DNA of 64,000 nucleotides from assembly GCF_032362555.1 (NCBI RefSeq), contig NC_083508.1, positions 12,491,001 through 12,555,000 of the forward strand, written 5' to 3'. Source of the DNA: Amyelois transitella (lineage: Eukaryota > Arthropoda > Insecta > Lepidoptera > Pyralidae). Of the stretch, positions 41,901 through 51,987 are shown piece after piece. The notes below the pieces were generated by a model. It was not told the origin of the DNA, ran no database searches, and saw only the letters and a program-made list of their open reading frames with translations. Within the stretch, counting starts at the first letter, position 1; each line of letters starts with the position of its first letter. Both the position numbers and the translations under genes were made by a program.

Positions 41901-44900
41901 CCTACGCATTCAGGCAACTGGATGTGTAACCATGATCGGTCCAATACGGGTTACGTTTACCTGCAAAGGTTGCGGAGTTTAGATGGGAGTCGCTTCGTGT
42001 AAAAACCTGACTCTGGGTGAGTCAGGATCCATGGTCAAGGGTATAGCTCGGGCTCCTCCCCAGAGAGGTGAGGATGCAACCGGGACTAAAGCCAAGACGA
42101 AAAAGACAAAAGAAATTTATTTATTTCAAAGAATTTTATTTCAAAAGAAATCTCTTCTAACAGACCCAAGATAGGAGACATGATGGAAAGGGTGACAGGC
42201 GCGTACTCCACTCACACAACTATATAATTATATGTTTTTTATTATACGTGTCATCCACGGACAGTTTCTAAGTGAGAATAACTTTTACAAAATTCAGCCG
42301 TAGGAAAAGTGACCTTGAAATTATTCCAATAGTGAATGACCCCTTGGAAAAAAACAGGTCATTTTTAATACTGATTCGGTTAGATAACAACTTCTTACGC
42401 ACTCGAGTCACAATGATCTAGTCATGCTACGAAACTCTACGATGGCGTGCTACGAAACGCTACGAGGTCGTAGCAACGTCGTAGAAGATTATTCCGTTAA
42501 AAGATAACAGATAAAAAAATTACGTAGCTTCACCGTAATTTAAAATGTGTACCTTCTACTATAGACAAAAATCATCTCCTTACTTGGAGGAATAGACAGA
42601 GGCTATATTTTTCCACTTGCCACAATACCTGTCTGCTTGTATTCCTTCTTTGAATTTGTAACTTTTTTATACATTGTATTTTTTTTTCATAACCTTGAAT
42701 CAGCAAATTGTACTTTCACTATAGCAAATCTGGACCAATTTTACAATATTTTGGAAACCAGATATGCAGGTTGGAGTGAAGGCGAAAGTTTAACGGAAAA
42801 AAATGAAAAACATTATAAAAACACTGAAAACATTTTCAAGAATGACCCAATTTCAGTTTTTACTTTTTTACATTGCGTTCGTACTGGAATAACTTGTAAA
42901 ACAATTTTGATTACTATTTTGTGTATTAAACTCATTATATATTTTCTTAATAAATATTAAAACACGATCCGACCAATACAAAAGCGTCCAACTTCCATCT
43001 ATTGTTTCAAAATTAACGCCCGAAAGTGCATCATTGAAGACGCTAATTTTAACATCTTACGGCATCAAGAGATTACGGCGAGCTGCAGTGCGGGGCCCGG
43101 GGCGGGGGTGCGGCGGGGCCGGGCGGGGGTAGCGGGCGTAGCGGGGCCGACCCGGGGGGGGCGCGACCCGGTCACGACGAACAGTGCGGCCCGGCCTCTC
43201 GCCGGCGCGCACCGCGCCGCTGCGATACTCGACCCCTATAACTGAACTTTTATATACGTTTATTAATTAGTTAAGTCCCACGAGAAGATGATAGTCGAAA
43301 TTCAGGAGGTACGTCATCGATACAATGTAATAATGGCTTCTTTTACGACGCGATATAACCGTGCACCGGACGCAGTAAATGCTATCTTAATATCGCGATG
43401 TGAAACATGGCGCAAATGGCTTGTGTTGATCGAGTTTTGGTTGTTTTTTTATGGGCTGTTAAATATGTTTTCGATTCGTTGAGATGTTTTTGATCTGTCC
43501 TAGTGTAGATTAAAGATCGTGTAGGGCGATGTCAGTGGGTCAACGCATAGTGCGTGCCGGAGCGGGGCGGGCGAGTGCGGGGGTGAGGGCGGGGGACCAG
43601 GGCGGGGGGGTCGCACGGGCGTTGCACCGTTGCAGCCAGTGCAGGCCCCACGGGCGCCCGACCCGCTACGCCGTAGCACTCGTAGCCGCTACGCCGTGGT
43701 CGCGGATTGCACTGTCTATAACTCATATACTCTGTGATGGCAAATTAATTACTTTTACACACGTGGTTAGAGCCGGTAAGGGCGATTTTGGCTTGACACA
43801 AATAAATACAGTTTTTATCAAATTGACCCGACTGCTGCTGACTGTACTATTATATATTATACTTTCATTCAATTTCAATGACACTTTGAATTAAACATAC
43901 ATACACACGTAAACAGGTTGAATAAAAATTGATACAGAAGTATCATAATTTTCTTTAAAAAACGAAATAAATATCATATGGTCTCGTCCATTTTATGTAT
44001 TTGTTCAAAAGTAAAGTTAGTTTGCAACCTACATTTATATGGGCTTTATGCACCCCGTGTTCACCCTTTAGAAATCAACAGACTATATTCATCCTGATTG
44101 GTCCGTAACTATTCACTTTGATAATTATGAGTAAATGTATTTACGAATAATTTGATGATTCTGAAATAAACGTGGAGATGACGAACTCACGCTCCAATTA
44201 TTTTCTATCTTCTTAACATAACATATAATCATGTCTATATTACCTGCGGGGTAGACAGAGCCAACAGTCATCAATCCATGGGAAAGAGTTCAGTTGCTTT
44301 AGCCAGCGTATTTTTTCGCCAGGGTGAATATCTCTTTACCAAATTTCATCAAAATCGGTTAAGTGGTTTGAGCGTGAAAGCGTAACAGACAGACAGAGTT
44401 ACTTTGACATTTATAATATTATTAGGGTAATAACTCGACACGTCTCTATCAAGTTATTATGTTGTTAACAATATAAATAAATATCTTAAATAACAGGCAT
44501 ACTAATTATTATTACGTGCCGTGTGGTTCCCGGACCACTCCATCTCGTTCCCATGGATGTCGTAAAAGGGGACTAAGGGTTAGGCTTTTAAACTTGGGAT
44601 TCTTCTTTTGGGCTAGCTATCTGTCACTATTTGCATCTCAATTCTATCGTTAAGCCAAACAGCTGAACGTGGCCTATCAGACTTTTCAAGACTGTTGACT
44701 CCGTCTACCCCGCAAGGGATATAGACTTGATAATGTGTATATATGTATGTATTAATTATTTGTTTGTAATGCATTACATAGTTATGCACAGTCAGGGCGA
44801 TAATAATAGATATGGATCATACTCTCACAAATCTGCTGGAAGAGATTTCTATTAAAAATAAGTAGCACCTTTGTACTATAATTGCATAAATAAATAAATC

Positions 44901-47900
44901 TTACCTGATATATTAAATTCTCGTGTCACAATGTTCGTTCCCGTACTCCACCGAAACGGCTTGACCGATCCTCATGAAATTTTGTGAGCGTATTGAGTAG
45001 GTCTGAGAATCGGCAAACATCTACATATTTTTCATACCCCTTAGTGATAAGGGTTGACCACACTTAACATTTTTTCTTTAATTTTTTGGTCATTTTGCTA
45101 AACTCTTAATTTTTTTTATTATGTCGCATTAAAAAATAGATACAAATTTTTTTTTTTTTCGCTTTTATCACCAACCCCTATTTTTCAATAGCGAGTTTAG
45201 TAATTTAATCATTTTTCATCACTGGTCGATAACTGATCAATCGTCATTTGATATCCTACTAATATTATAAATACGAAAGTTTGTGAGTATGTCAGTATGG
45301 ATGTTTGTTACTCTTTCACGCAAAAACTACTGAACCGATTACGATGAAATTTGGTGTGTAGGTAGCTGAAGACCAAGAATAACATATAGGCTTTTTATTC
45401 CGGAGTTTCTGCGGGATTGATTGTTAACTTATGATAGGGTTTCCACGCGGACGAAGTCGCGGGCGGCCCTTAGTTATTTATATGGCAAAACAACGTTTAC
45501 CGGGACAACTAGTAAATAAATAAAATTAAGAGTGTTTAAAACTGTATAGAGCAGTCGCCGATAAGAAAAAATAATCGATTATAATATAATAATTTTGAAT
45601 ATAAGATCGGTGATTTAACGTTTTAACTTACTACTTACCCGACGTAAAAAGAGGGTTGTGAAAGATTTGTGTGTGTTCGTGACGGATAAACTCAAAAACT
45701 ACTGAACCGATTTGAATGAAATTTGGTACACAGATAGAATAGACTTTTAGAAATAATTTGAAAATATATGGAAACTAGTATGTAATACATACATACATAC
45801 ATATGGTCACGTCCATATCCCATGCGGGGTAGACAGAGCCAACAGTCTTGAAGACTAAATGGCCACGTTATAGTGACAGGTTGCTAGCCCACCGCCTAAA
45901 AGAAGAATCCCAAGTTTATAAGCCTATCCCTTAGTCGCCTTTAACGACTACCATGGGAAAGAGATGGATTGGTCCTATTTTTTTTTTTTGTATTAGTGCC
46001 GGGTACCACACGGCATATAGAATAGAATAGACTTTCAGAAATAATATTAATATATATAGGGGAAACAAGTATGTAATATTTACTTTTTTTTCCAGGAGGT
46101 TAGAGGAAAGAGGCCTTTTAAAATATGGGACAGCTCGCGGAACGTGAGGAAGGGGCTGGTGGTGACTAGCTTCGAAGAGTTGCTACACAGAGGTGAGGAA
46201 TAATCAACCTTTTTCTTTCTTTCTTTTACGTACATACATATGGTCACGTCTATATCCCTTGCGGGGTGGACAGAGTCAACAGTCTTGAAAAGACTGAATG
46301 GCCACGTTCGGCTATTTGGCTTAATGATAGAATTGAGATTCAAATAGTGACAGGTTGCTAGCCCATCGCCTGAAAAAGAATCCCAAGTTTGTAAGCCTAT
46401 CCCCCTTTAGTCGCCTTTTACGACATCCATGAGAAAGAGATGGAGTGGTCGTGTGGTCGTATTCTTTTTTGTTTTGGTGACGGGAACCACACGGCACTTT
46501 TCTTTCCTTAAAAATAAACTTTCATGTGTTAAGAAACATTATTTCTCATAAAAGTTACAACGTGCCGTGTGGGAACCACCACAAGAATGAATAAGGCACG
46601 AATAAAAAAAAATTATAGGACTACTCCGTCTCATTCCCATGGATGTCGTAAAAGGCGACTAAGGAAGCTTATAAATTTGAGATTCTTGCAGCTGAACGTG
46701 ACCTATCAGTCTTTACAAGACCATTGGCTCTATATACCCCGTAAAGGGTATAGACGTGATTTTTAATATTGAATGGCGAACTTCAGCTATATGGCTCAAT
46801 GGTGAAGTTGAGATTCAAATAGTGACAGGTTACTAGCCGACATTAAAAAAGAATAGGACCACTCCCATCTCATTTCTCATGGATGTTGTAAGAGGCGACT
46901 AAGGGATAGGCTTAAAAAAATTGAGATTCTTATTTCAGGCGACGGGCTAGCAACCTGTCACTATTTGAATCTCAATTCTATCATAAAGTCAAACAGCTGA
47001 ACGTGGCCTATCGGTCTCTTCAAGACTGCCGGCTCTGTCTACCCCGCAAGGGATATAGACGTGACTATATGAATGACTGAAACTTTGACAAATATAGTAC
47101 TGGGAGATAACTCAAAGCGGCTAGTAGATAGACCATAAATTCGTGACTCCATAATGCAAGAGCACCTTTCAAATTATTACGTTGCATTGTCATTTAACCT
47201 ACAATTCTCAACAAAATGTCTTATTAAACTTTATTGTTTGCCGGTTGACTGTATGAGATCCCTTCAAGGGATAAGTCCGCCATCGCAAATGATTTGTTTC
47301 TTTTATAACTATGTACTATTTTCTTGTTACTGTGTAAATTTCTATGCAATAAAGATATTACAAACAGACAAACAAACAAACAAACTAATGTCATCCCAAC
47401 AGAACAACGGGAAGCGGGTCAAATTTAACTTGCAAATTTAATTACTGACGTGAGACAGGTGAAGCTGAATAAAGTCTTGTTAATGGCCGCAGCGCTACTT
47501 CGTAGCGGGTCTACGATGGAGCTACGGACTCGTAGCACTTTCGTAGCACTATAACATCATGGCCGTATTTATATACTATCTGCGCCCGGGGGCTTCCTAT
47601 CCGTAGGAATTTCTTCCAGAAATTATTCCAGGTAGTATGTTATCCGTATACGGATATATATCAAATATATTACGATGGAATTTGCCGTGCGGTTCTTAGC
47701 ACCAATACAAAAAAGAAAAGGACCACTACATCTCTTTCCCATGGATGTCGTAAAAGGCGACTAAGGGATAGGCTTACAAACTTGGGATTCTTTATTAGGC
47801 GACGGGTTAGCAACCTGTCACTATTTGAATCTTAATTCTATCATTAAGCCAAACAGCTGAACGTGACCATTCAGTATTAAGACTGGTGATTCTGTCTACC

Positions 47901-50900
47901 CCGCAAGGGATATATAGACATGACCATATATATATATATGTATTTCGATGGAATTTGCCATCGAAATCTATCTTTTAGATTTTGCGTGCGTGTGATTTCC
48001 AGCACTTTAGAATAGAACCACTCCATCTCTTTCCCATGGATGTCGTAAAAGGCGACTAAGGTAAACATTGCTATCTCATCGCCTTAGAGAAGAATCCCAA
48101 GTTTAGAAACCTATCCCTTAGTTGCCTTTTACGATAAGAGATGGAGTAGTCTTATTCTTTTTCTATTGGTGCCACTCGTCAACATGTTTCAACATGAATA
48201 TCATTATCCTAAAAATCTTGTAACTTTCAGCCGGCCCCAATCACCTTGAACTTGATCGCGGGTGCATTAACTGCTGATAAAAATAGATCCAATCTATACT
48301 TATATTATAAAGCTGAAGAGTTTGTTTTTTTTGTTTGGAAGCGCTAATCTCAGGAACTAATTCGATTTGAAAAATCTTTTTGTGTTGAATAGACCATTTA
48401 TCGAGGAAGGCTTTAGGCTATTTATTGTTGGCTCTGTCTTCCCCGCAAGGGATATAGACGTGGCTATAATCATAATTATTTATTCTTTAAATATGGTTAC
48501 AATAGGTCTTAATTATCTAGGTACAGTATCTAGATATAGTATATGTATGTATAACAAGTTAAAATAAAAAATGCTATTGACGGAATTGCTGAATTGTTAC
48601 GAAGTCCGTGGAGTGGTTAAGATGCATTAATAAATAGTCAACATTAAAATTTTAAGCAAAAATTACAGAAAACTTCAAAAACCATATGAAAAACTAGACT
48701 TGCTGTATTTTTTTTTCTTTTTAGAATTTTCAGGAAAAAAGTAAACTTTACAAATTGTAATTGTTACAATAAAGAATAACCGAATAAATTGACCTATATT
48801 TGACTTGAGGTAATACCTCTACACAATTTTTTTTATTAAAATCGGACCATCGGTTCAGCCGTGACATCATTACAGACAGACAGACTTTTCCATTTTTTAG
48901 TATAACAGTTAATGACCCCAATGCGGTCAAAAATTTCAGTCGGCCATTTTATTTTTTAATTCCGACCTTGGCGCCCTCTAGACGTTCTTCGGCTATCGAT
49001 TGAAAGGGCGGTCATGTTACTAAGACACAGGTTGTAAGGTGTCACTGACTTTTCCAGCAGAAAATGTGCATTCATCCACGATTTAGATTTGAGAGATCTA
49101 TATTTGTAAATTGACGTCCGGTGAAAATGCTACAGTGTAGACTGTTGGCTCTGTCTACCCCGTAAAGGATATAGACGTGATGATATGTATGTATGTATGT
49201 ATAAAGCTTCTAACGTGACACGTGACGTATTTAGGTCCAACTAATTATATTTTATTTGTAGCCACGTAAGCTGCACTTAGCTCGATAAAGATTTTAGGTC
49301 GTGCCGTGAAGGCAACTTTATTTTCATATACATACATACATACATATACATATAATCACGTCTATATCCCTTGCGGGGTAGACAGAGCCAACAGTCTTGT
49401 AAAGACTAATATGCCACGTTCAGCTGTTTGGAATTGAGATTCAAATAGTGTCAGGTTGCTAGCCCATCGCCTAAAAGAAGAATCCCAAGTTTATAAGCCT
49501 ACCCCTTAGTCGCCTTTTACGACATCCATAGGAAAGAGATGGAGTGATCCTATTCTTTTTTCTATTCGTGCCGGGAACCACACGGCAAATTTTATTTTCA
49601 GTTTGAGCAAATTAAAATTCAATTTGTGTTGAAATTGATTCTGTCTGTTTTCATTAGCTACAACGCTTTGTAAAATTAGGGTGATTGCATACCATCGCGG
49701 TCGGTGCAAAAAATGTTTTTTTTTTAAACTATAGTCGCCTTATTCACTGTTTGTCTGAAGTACCTATTATATTCTTAAAAATTATCAAGACTTGGCATGC
49801 TATGCATTATGCTACCAAGCTGTGCACAAACTTGTTTAACCGCCACAATTCACGCATAAACTGGGTTAATCATAAATTTGACAGGCACTGCATAAGCCAA
49901 TGTGAATTAGCCTCAGAATTAACTCGAAGTTCGCGTGAAGTGATCGAGTTACCGTGCGCCGGACGGTAAACCGGTTAACCGGTTTGATCCGGGTCAGTAG
50001 GTTTTAAGCTTTTTATGATAATAAAGTTATTATAAAAAAAACATTGGCAGATAAATGTAGGAAAATATGAATCACTTGTGGCATGGCAAGGGAAGATATT
50101 ATTTTCAAATTAAGTTTCAATTTTTATATCACAAGTATATTCCCATGAATCTTGCGATAGATAATTAAATTTACCAATTTGAGACTCTATCTACCTTGTA
50201 GATTATAATTGAAACTTGCTAATACGTGCATTAAATTGTCAAACTTCATATCAACTTGCATAATCGACTCAGACGTTGCATAAACCAATGTGAATTAGCC
50301 TCAGGAATTAGCTTGAAGTTCGCGTGAAGTGATCGAGTGCCGGGTAACCGGACAGCTTACCTGTTAGATCCGGGTCAATAAGGTTTGCAACTCGCGCCTG
50401 ACCTGCTTTTATCTCGCCGAGGTATTCAGATCAATTGATAATAAGTATGTACATTAAGACAAGTTGTTAGGCCCTGTGTATTTTGGGAATTAATCATACA
50501 ATAAGGAGTTAGCATCGCAGGGAATATTTTTACAATTTGTTTTTTATGTATGTATAAAGAAGCAACCTAGGAGATTTTAATGAGCTAATTCCGCCTCGAA
50601 AAATAAAGTGAGATAACAAGACTTTTAAAAAATATTAGGCCTCACAGACTGATTGCCTTCTGAACGTAGTTTTAGATGATCGTAGAATGCTGAATTCAGA
50701 TATTACAGGCAACGAAAGTCCCTAACGAAAGCAATAAGTATGTTAAAAGAGATACTTACATCCAAACTAAACTAGTACATTTGTTCCAGGAAAGGAAAAG
50801 TTGTCAGTAGCGGCTGGCGAGCCCGTGCGCTTGGTGCTCGAGAGCGACGGCACCCAGGTCGAGGACGGGGAGTACTGGCGCACGCTCCCGCCCAACACCG

Positions 50901-51987
50901 TGCTGCTGCTGCTGCGGCCGGGCGAGCGATGGTATCCTACAGGGGTGGACGTCATCAAAGCTGGTCAGTATGATGACGAACTCTTGTCACGAATGCCAAT
51001 AAAATTGTTTTCCAATCAATATTAATCCTACCCCTTCGGTTTCCAGCAATATCAGCGATCCCGAAAATAGTATGCGAGACGATCCACGCGCTCGAGTTGC
51101 ACGATGAAACTCCTTCATGGAAGATCATGGACAACAAGGGGCGTGTCACAGTGGTGCTGCACTGGGACCAGCGGCCGCAGGCGTCGCCGGCCGCGCGCTC
51201 GCCCTCGCGGCAGGCCAAGCCCGACCGCCGGCCCTCGCTCGTGATCCAGACCTCGCTGGACCGGCCGCAGCCGCCGCCGCCGCACATCACCGTCGTCAAC
51301 CACGACGAGCCGGGCCCCGCGCCCCGCGGCCGCCTCTCGCGCGCCGCGGGCTCGCTGGAGCACCCGCCGGGCGCCGTGCACGTGCACACCGCCGAGTGCC
51401 GCGCCGGCTCCGCGTCGCCCGCGCCCGTCTCCCGCCCGCCGCCCGACGAGTGCGACTTCCACTGCTGCGCGCTGCACGAAGAAGGAAGGCGGATCGCTGT
51501 TCACAAAAGCGTCGCCACATCGCCCATTCAAGACGCCCAGCCGAGAGCGTCACCCCAGGGACGGCCCAAGGGACACGTTCGGTTTCTAGACGCGGAGTCC
51601 GCGCGCCGCGGCGACCGAGACTCCTCCGAGAGCGAAACTGAGAACACGCTCGTAGAAGATGAAGCCGTCACCTCCGAGAAGTTTTTGCTCCTCATAGATC
51701 AACTTAGCGTGGATCAGAAAAGACATCTCACTATAAAAGACATAGGCATTATTCTCGAAAGGCTCAGTTCGAAAATCCTAGACGTCGAAAGGCTCGACCG
51801 CGAGTCCGAATCGGACGACTGCTACAACTGGACGATCAAGGCGACGATACGGGGAGACGCGTTGAGAGAATTGGGGGTGATTTACAACGGGAACTACTAC
51901 GCGATCAGCGAACACCCGGGCTATCGGGAAGAGAACGAGGAGGCGGGTGACGAGGGCGAGGAGGAGGAGGAGGAGGACAGGCTCTGA
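35921..51987 (+). CDS. Drep2: DREP/CIDE-N family protein, Drep2-like
   Basis: Relatives of DNA fragmentation factor: CIDE-N domains pair head to tail, and Drosophila Drep proteins include the CAD/ICAD apoptotic nuclease pair and the neuronal Drep2. Four exons: 35921-35932 (MARE), 46096-46192, 50790-50963 and 51047-51987, with phases closing to 407 residues. ATG 35921 (CCGCGATGG) is the first in-frame ATG. Residues 8-84 are the CIDE-N domain: GKRPFKIWDSSRNVRKGLVV, SFEELLHRGKEKLSVA, VRLVLESDGTQVEDGEYW, TVLLLLRPGERW. Then AISAIPKIVCETIHALELHD and WKIMDNKGRVTVVLHWDQR. Residues 140-230 are proline- and arginine-rich from GC-rich DNA. CDFHCCALHEEGRRIAVHKS, then a C-terminal helical domain (EKFLLLIDQLSVDQKRHLTI, about 305-342) and an acidic tail (391-405). 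The CDFHCC block favours Drep2/Drep3 over Drep1 or Drep4; that assignment is from memory. Intron 1 is 10 kb. Confidence 0.85.
36460..36528 (+). promoter_or_regulatory. CGTAGC cluster 1 (seven units)
   Basis: CGTAGC starts at 36460, 36472, 36482, 36493, 36504 and 36514, with CGTAGG at 36523: steps of 12, 10, 11, 11, 10 and 9. The bases between units are not repeated, so it is not an ordinary tandem repeat. Function unknown. Confidence 0.6.
36778..36830 (-). repeat. SINE S tail fragment
   Basis: ATTTATATAATCACGTGTAT then CCCTTGTCGGGTAGACAGAA. Confidence 0.6.
37158..37229. repeat. Perfect hairpin, 33-bp arms
   Basis: AGTCGTTACAGCGAACGCCT and ACATAATTTACATG are followed, after a 5-base loop, by their exact reverse complement. 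No mismatch seen. Confidence 0.85.
37292..37372 (-). repeat. SINE S tail fragment
   Basis: CATATAGTCACGACTATATA then CCTTGCGGGGTAGACAGAAC. Confidence 0.65.
37915..37972 (+). mobile_element. RTE-like LINE tail
   Basis: TAGTCTCTGCCTACCCCTCC, GGGAAAGAGGCGTGATG and TATG repeats; only the last 55 bp remain. Confidence 0.7.
38617..38710 (-). repeat. SINE S fragment
   Basis: ACATAACCACGTACCTATAC then GTAGACAGAGCCATCAGTAC and CACGCTCAGCTGTAAAGGC. Confidence 0.55.
38928..39150 (-). repeat. Family C fragment
   Basis: ACCATGGAATGGGTTAGTGA, TCGACTGACCTCCGCAATAT, TATCCAGTTGCCTGAATGTG. Confidence 0.6.
39228..39350 (+). repeat. SINE S 3' part
   Basis: AGTCAATCTCAATTCTGTCA to GTGACTACATGTATGTATG. Confidence 0.7.
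39520..39762 (-). mobile_element. Helitron-like element, minus copy
   Basis: AACTAGCTGTGCCCGCGACT to CTTCAGCTTTATAATATTAG. Confidence 0.65.
39795..39832. repeat. Short hairpin
   Basis: AGATGGCCCTTTTTACC pairs with GGTAAAAAAGGCCATCT around CAGAT, with one mismatch. Confidence 0.7.
39943..40592. repeat. Group of four SINE S fragments
   Basis: A minus tail (39943-40080), a plus head (40118-40240), a plus head (40318-40395) and a minus 3' two-thirds (40400-40592) lie side by side. Each carries recognisable blocks such as CACGTCTATATCCCTTGCGG or CACTCCATGTCTTTCCCATG. Confidence 0.65.
40890..41100 (+). repeat. SINE S, plus copy
   Basis: AGGATAGGACCGCTTCATCT to GACGTAACTATGTA. Confidence 0.75.
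41380..41627 (-). repeat. SINE S, full-length minus copy
   Basis: CATATAAACACGCCTTTTTT to ACTGGGAACCACACGGCACG. The tail reads ACACGCC, a base pattern between the SINE and RTE tails. Confidence 0.8.
41880..42105 (+). repeat. Family C copy, plus
   Basis: CATCGTGAGGAAACCTACGC, GGATGTGTAACCATGATCGG, AGATGGGAGTCGCTTCGTGT, GATGCAACCGGGACTAAAGC. Confidence 0.65.
42426..42485 (-). promoter_or_regulatory. CGTAGC cluster 2 (six units, both strands)
   Basis: GCTACG at 42426, 42449 and 42459, TCTACG at 42436, CGTAGC at 42469 and CGTAGA at 42480. TACG/CGTA cores step by 8 to 13 bp. The strand switches after the fourth unit. Confidence 0.55.
42637..42960 (+). CDS. Possible secreted/membrane protein, 107 aa, unrecognised
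   Basis: I do not recognise it. FFEFVTFLYIVFFFHN could be a signal peptide, followed by NCTFTIANLDQFYN, a lysine/asparagine-rich middle and a hydrophobic C-terminus (ILITILCIKLIIYFLN). It follows a decayed antisense RTE tail (42565-42640) and lies inside the DREP first intron. High AT content makes a chance reading frame likely. Confidence 0.15.
   Translation: MYSFFEFVTFLYIVFFFHNLESANCTFTIANLDQFYNILETRYAGWSEGESLTEKNEKHYKNTENIFKNDPISVFTFLHCVRTGITCKTILITILCIKLIIYFLNKY
43085..43225 (+). other. G-rich island 1 in DREP intron
   Basis: Runs such as GGGGCCCGGGGCGGGGGTGC and CCCGGGGGGGGCGCGACCCG make a sharply GC-rich block in AT-rich DNA, with many CpG and several tracts of four or more G that could form quadruplexes. 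GGTAGC and CGTAGC units occur at about 43128-43143. Confidence 0.7.
43545..43700 (+). other. G-rich island 2 in DREP intron, with CGTAGC cluster 3
   Basis: GGGGCGGGCGAGTGCGGGGG and CAGGGCGGGGGGGTCGCACG resemble island 1. At its right end GCTACG 43665, CGTAGC 43672, CGTAGC 43681 and GCTACG 43688 form a palindromic set. Confidence 0.7.
44220..44292 (-). repeat. SINE S tail fragment
   Basis: CATATAATCATGTCTATATT then CTGCGGGGTAGACAGAGCC. Confidence 0.6.
44514..44752 (+). repeat. SINE S, plus copy
   Basis: GTGCCGTGTGGTTCCCGGAC to GATAATGTGTATATATGTATG, with short deletions. Confidence 0.8.
45252..45475 (+). mobile_element. Helitron-like element, variant subfamily
   Basis: TATCCTACTAATATTATAAA to CACGCGGACGAAGTCGCGGG then CGGCCCTTAGTT; shares only the two ends with the other subfamily. 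Confidence 0.55.
45788..46017 (-). repeat. SINE S, minus copy
   Basis: CATACATACATATGGTCACG to GTGCCGGGTACCACACGGCA; lies 78 bp before the CIDE-N exon. Confidence 0.85.
46225..46497 (-). repeat. SINE S, minus copy after the CIDE-N exon
   Basis: CATACATATGGTCACGTCTA to GACGGGAACCACACGGCACT; starts about 33 bp after the donor at 46193. Confidence 0.85.
46561..47078 (+). repeat. Two plus SINE S copies in tandem
   Basis: A deleted copy (46561-46765) and a near full one (46845-47078), the latter ending GTGACTATATGAATGA. A short minus fragment (46770-46840) separates them. Confidence 0.7.
47200..47395 (+). repeat. CR1-group LINE 3' tail
   Basis: GGGATAAGTCCGCCATCGCA and TGCAATAAAGATATTAC then a (CAAA)n-type end resemble the 3' UTR of lepidopteran CR1-type LINEs. 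Recognised from memory of the tail. Confidence 0.55.
47494..47547 (+). promoter_or_regulatory. CGTAGC cluster 4 (six units, both strands)
   Basis: GCTACT 47494, CGTAGC 47501, TCTACG 47510, GCTACG 47521, CGTAGC 47531 and CGTAGC 47542. TA steps are about 7, 9, 11, 10 and 11. It lies in the second intron of the DREP gene. Confidence 0.55.
47682..47942 (+). repeat. SINE S, full-length plus copy
   Basis: TGCCGTGCGGTTCTTAGCAC to TGACCATATATATATATATG. Confidence 0.85.
47985..48175. repeat. Head-to-head SINE S halves
   Basis: A plus head (47985-48062, CACTCCATCTCTTTCCCATG) meets a minus head half (48062-48175) that ends TCTATTGGTGCCA. Confidence 0.65.
48290..48475 (+). mobile_element. Truncated Helitron-like copy joined to a SINE S tail
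   Basis: CTATACTTATATTATAAAGC to GAGGAAGGCTTTAGGCTATT, then directly TTGGCTCTGTCTTCCCCGCA. Confidence 0.6.
49060..49203 (+). repeat. Family K fragment joined to SINE S tail
   Basis: CCACGATTTAGATTTGAGAG and GACGTCCGGTGAAAATGCTA, then GACTGTTGGCTCTGTCTACC to ATGTATGTATG. Confidence 0.55.
49328..49588 (-). repeat. SINE S, full-length minus copy
   Basis: CATACATACATACATATACA to GTGCCGGGAACCACACGGCA. Confidence 0.85.
49887..50392 (+). repeat. Two copies of a 110-bp block upstream of DREP exon 3
   Basis: About 49887-50003 and 50277-50390 share CCAATGTGAATTAGCCTCAG, GAAGTTCGCGTGAAGTGATC and GATCCGGGTCA. The left copy has an extra ACCGGTTAACCGGTT palindrome. The block matches no other repeat in the window. 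Confidence 0.7.

Larger units (their letters stand above)
35933..46095 (+). other. First intron of the DREP gene
   Basis: It is crowded with repeats and also holds two G-rich islands (43085-43225, 43545-43700) and three of the CGTAGC clusters. No host exon could be recognised in it. Donor GAG|GTAACC, acceptor TTTTTTTTCCAG. Confidence 0.7.

Noticed and set aside
47154..47441. A 95-residue coding frame
   Set aside because: It overlaps a CR1-type LINE 3' tail (GGGATAAGTCCGCCATCGCA, AATAAA, CAAA repeats), which explains it.
1202..49588. CRISPR-like array or satellite made of the repeated CCATGGATGTCGTAAAAGGC blocks
   Set aside because: The units are dispersed, in both orientations, truncated at the 5' side and end in a LINE-like tail: a retroposon family, not an array with spacers.
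51115..51641. Long Arg/Ala/Pro-rich frames on both strands over DREP exon 4
   Set aside because: High GC opens all frames; only the +1 frame joins in phase with the CIDE-N exons and gives a known domain.
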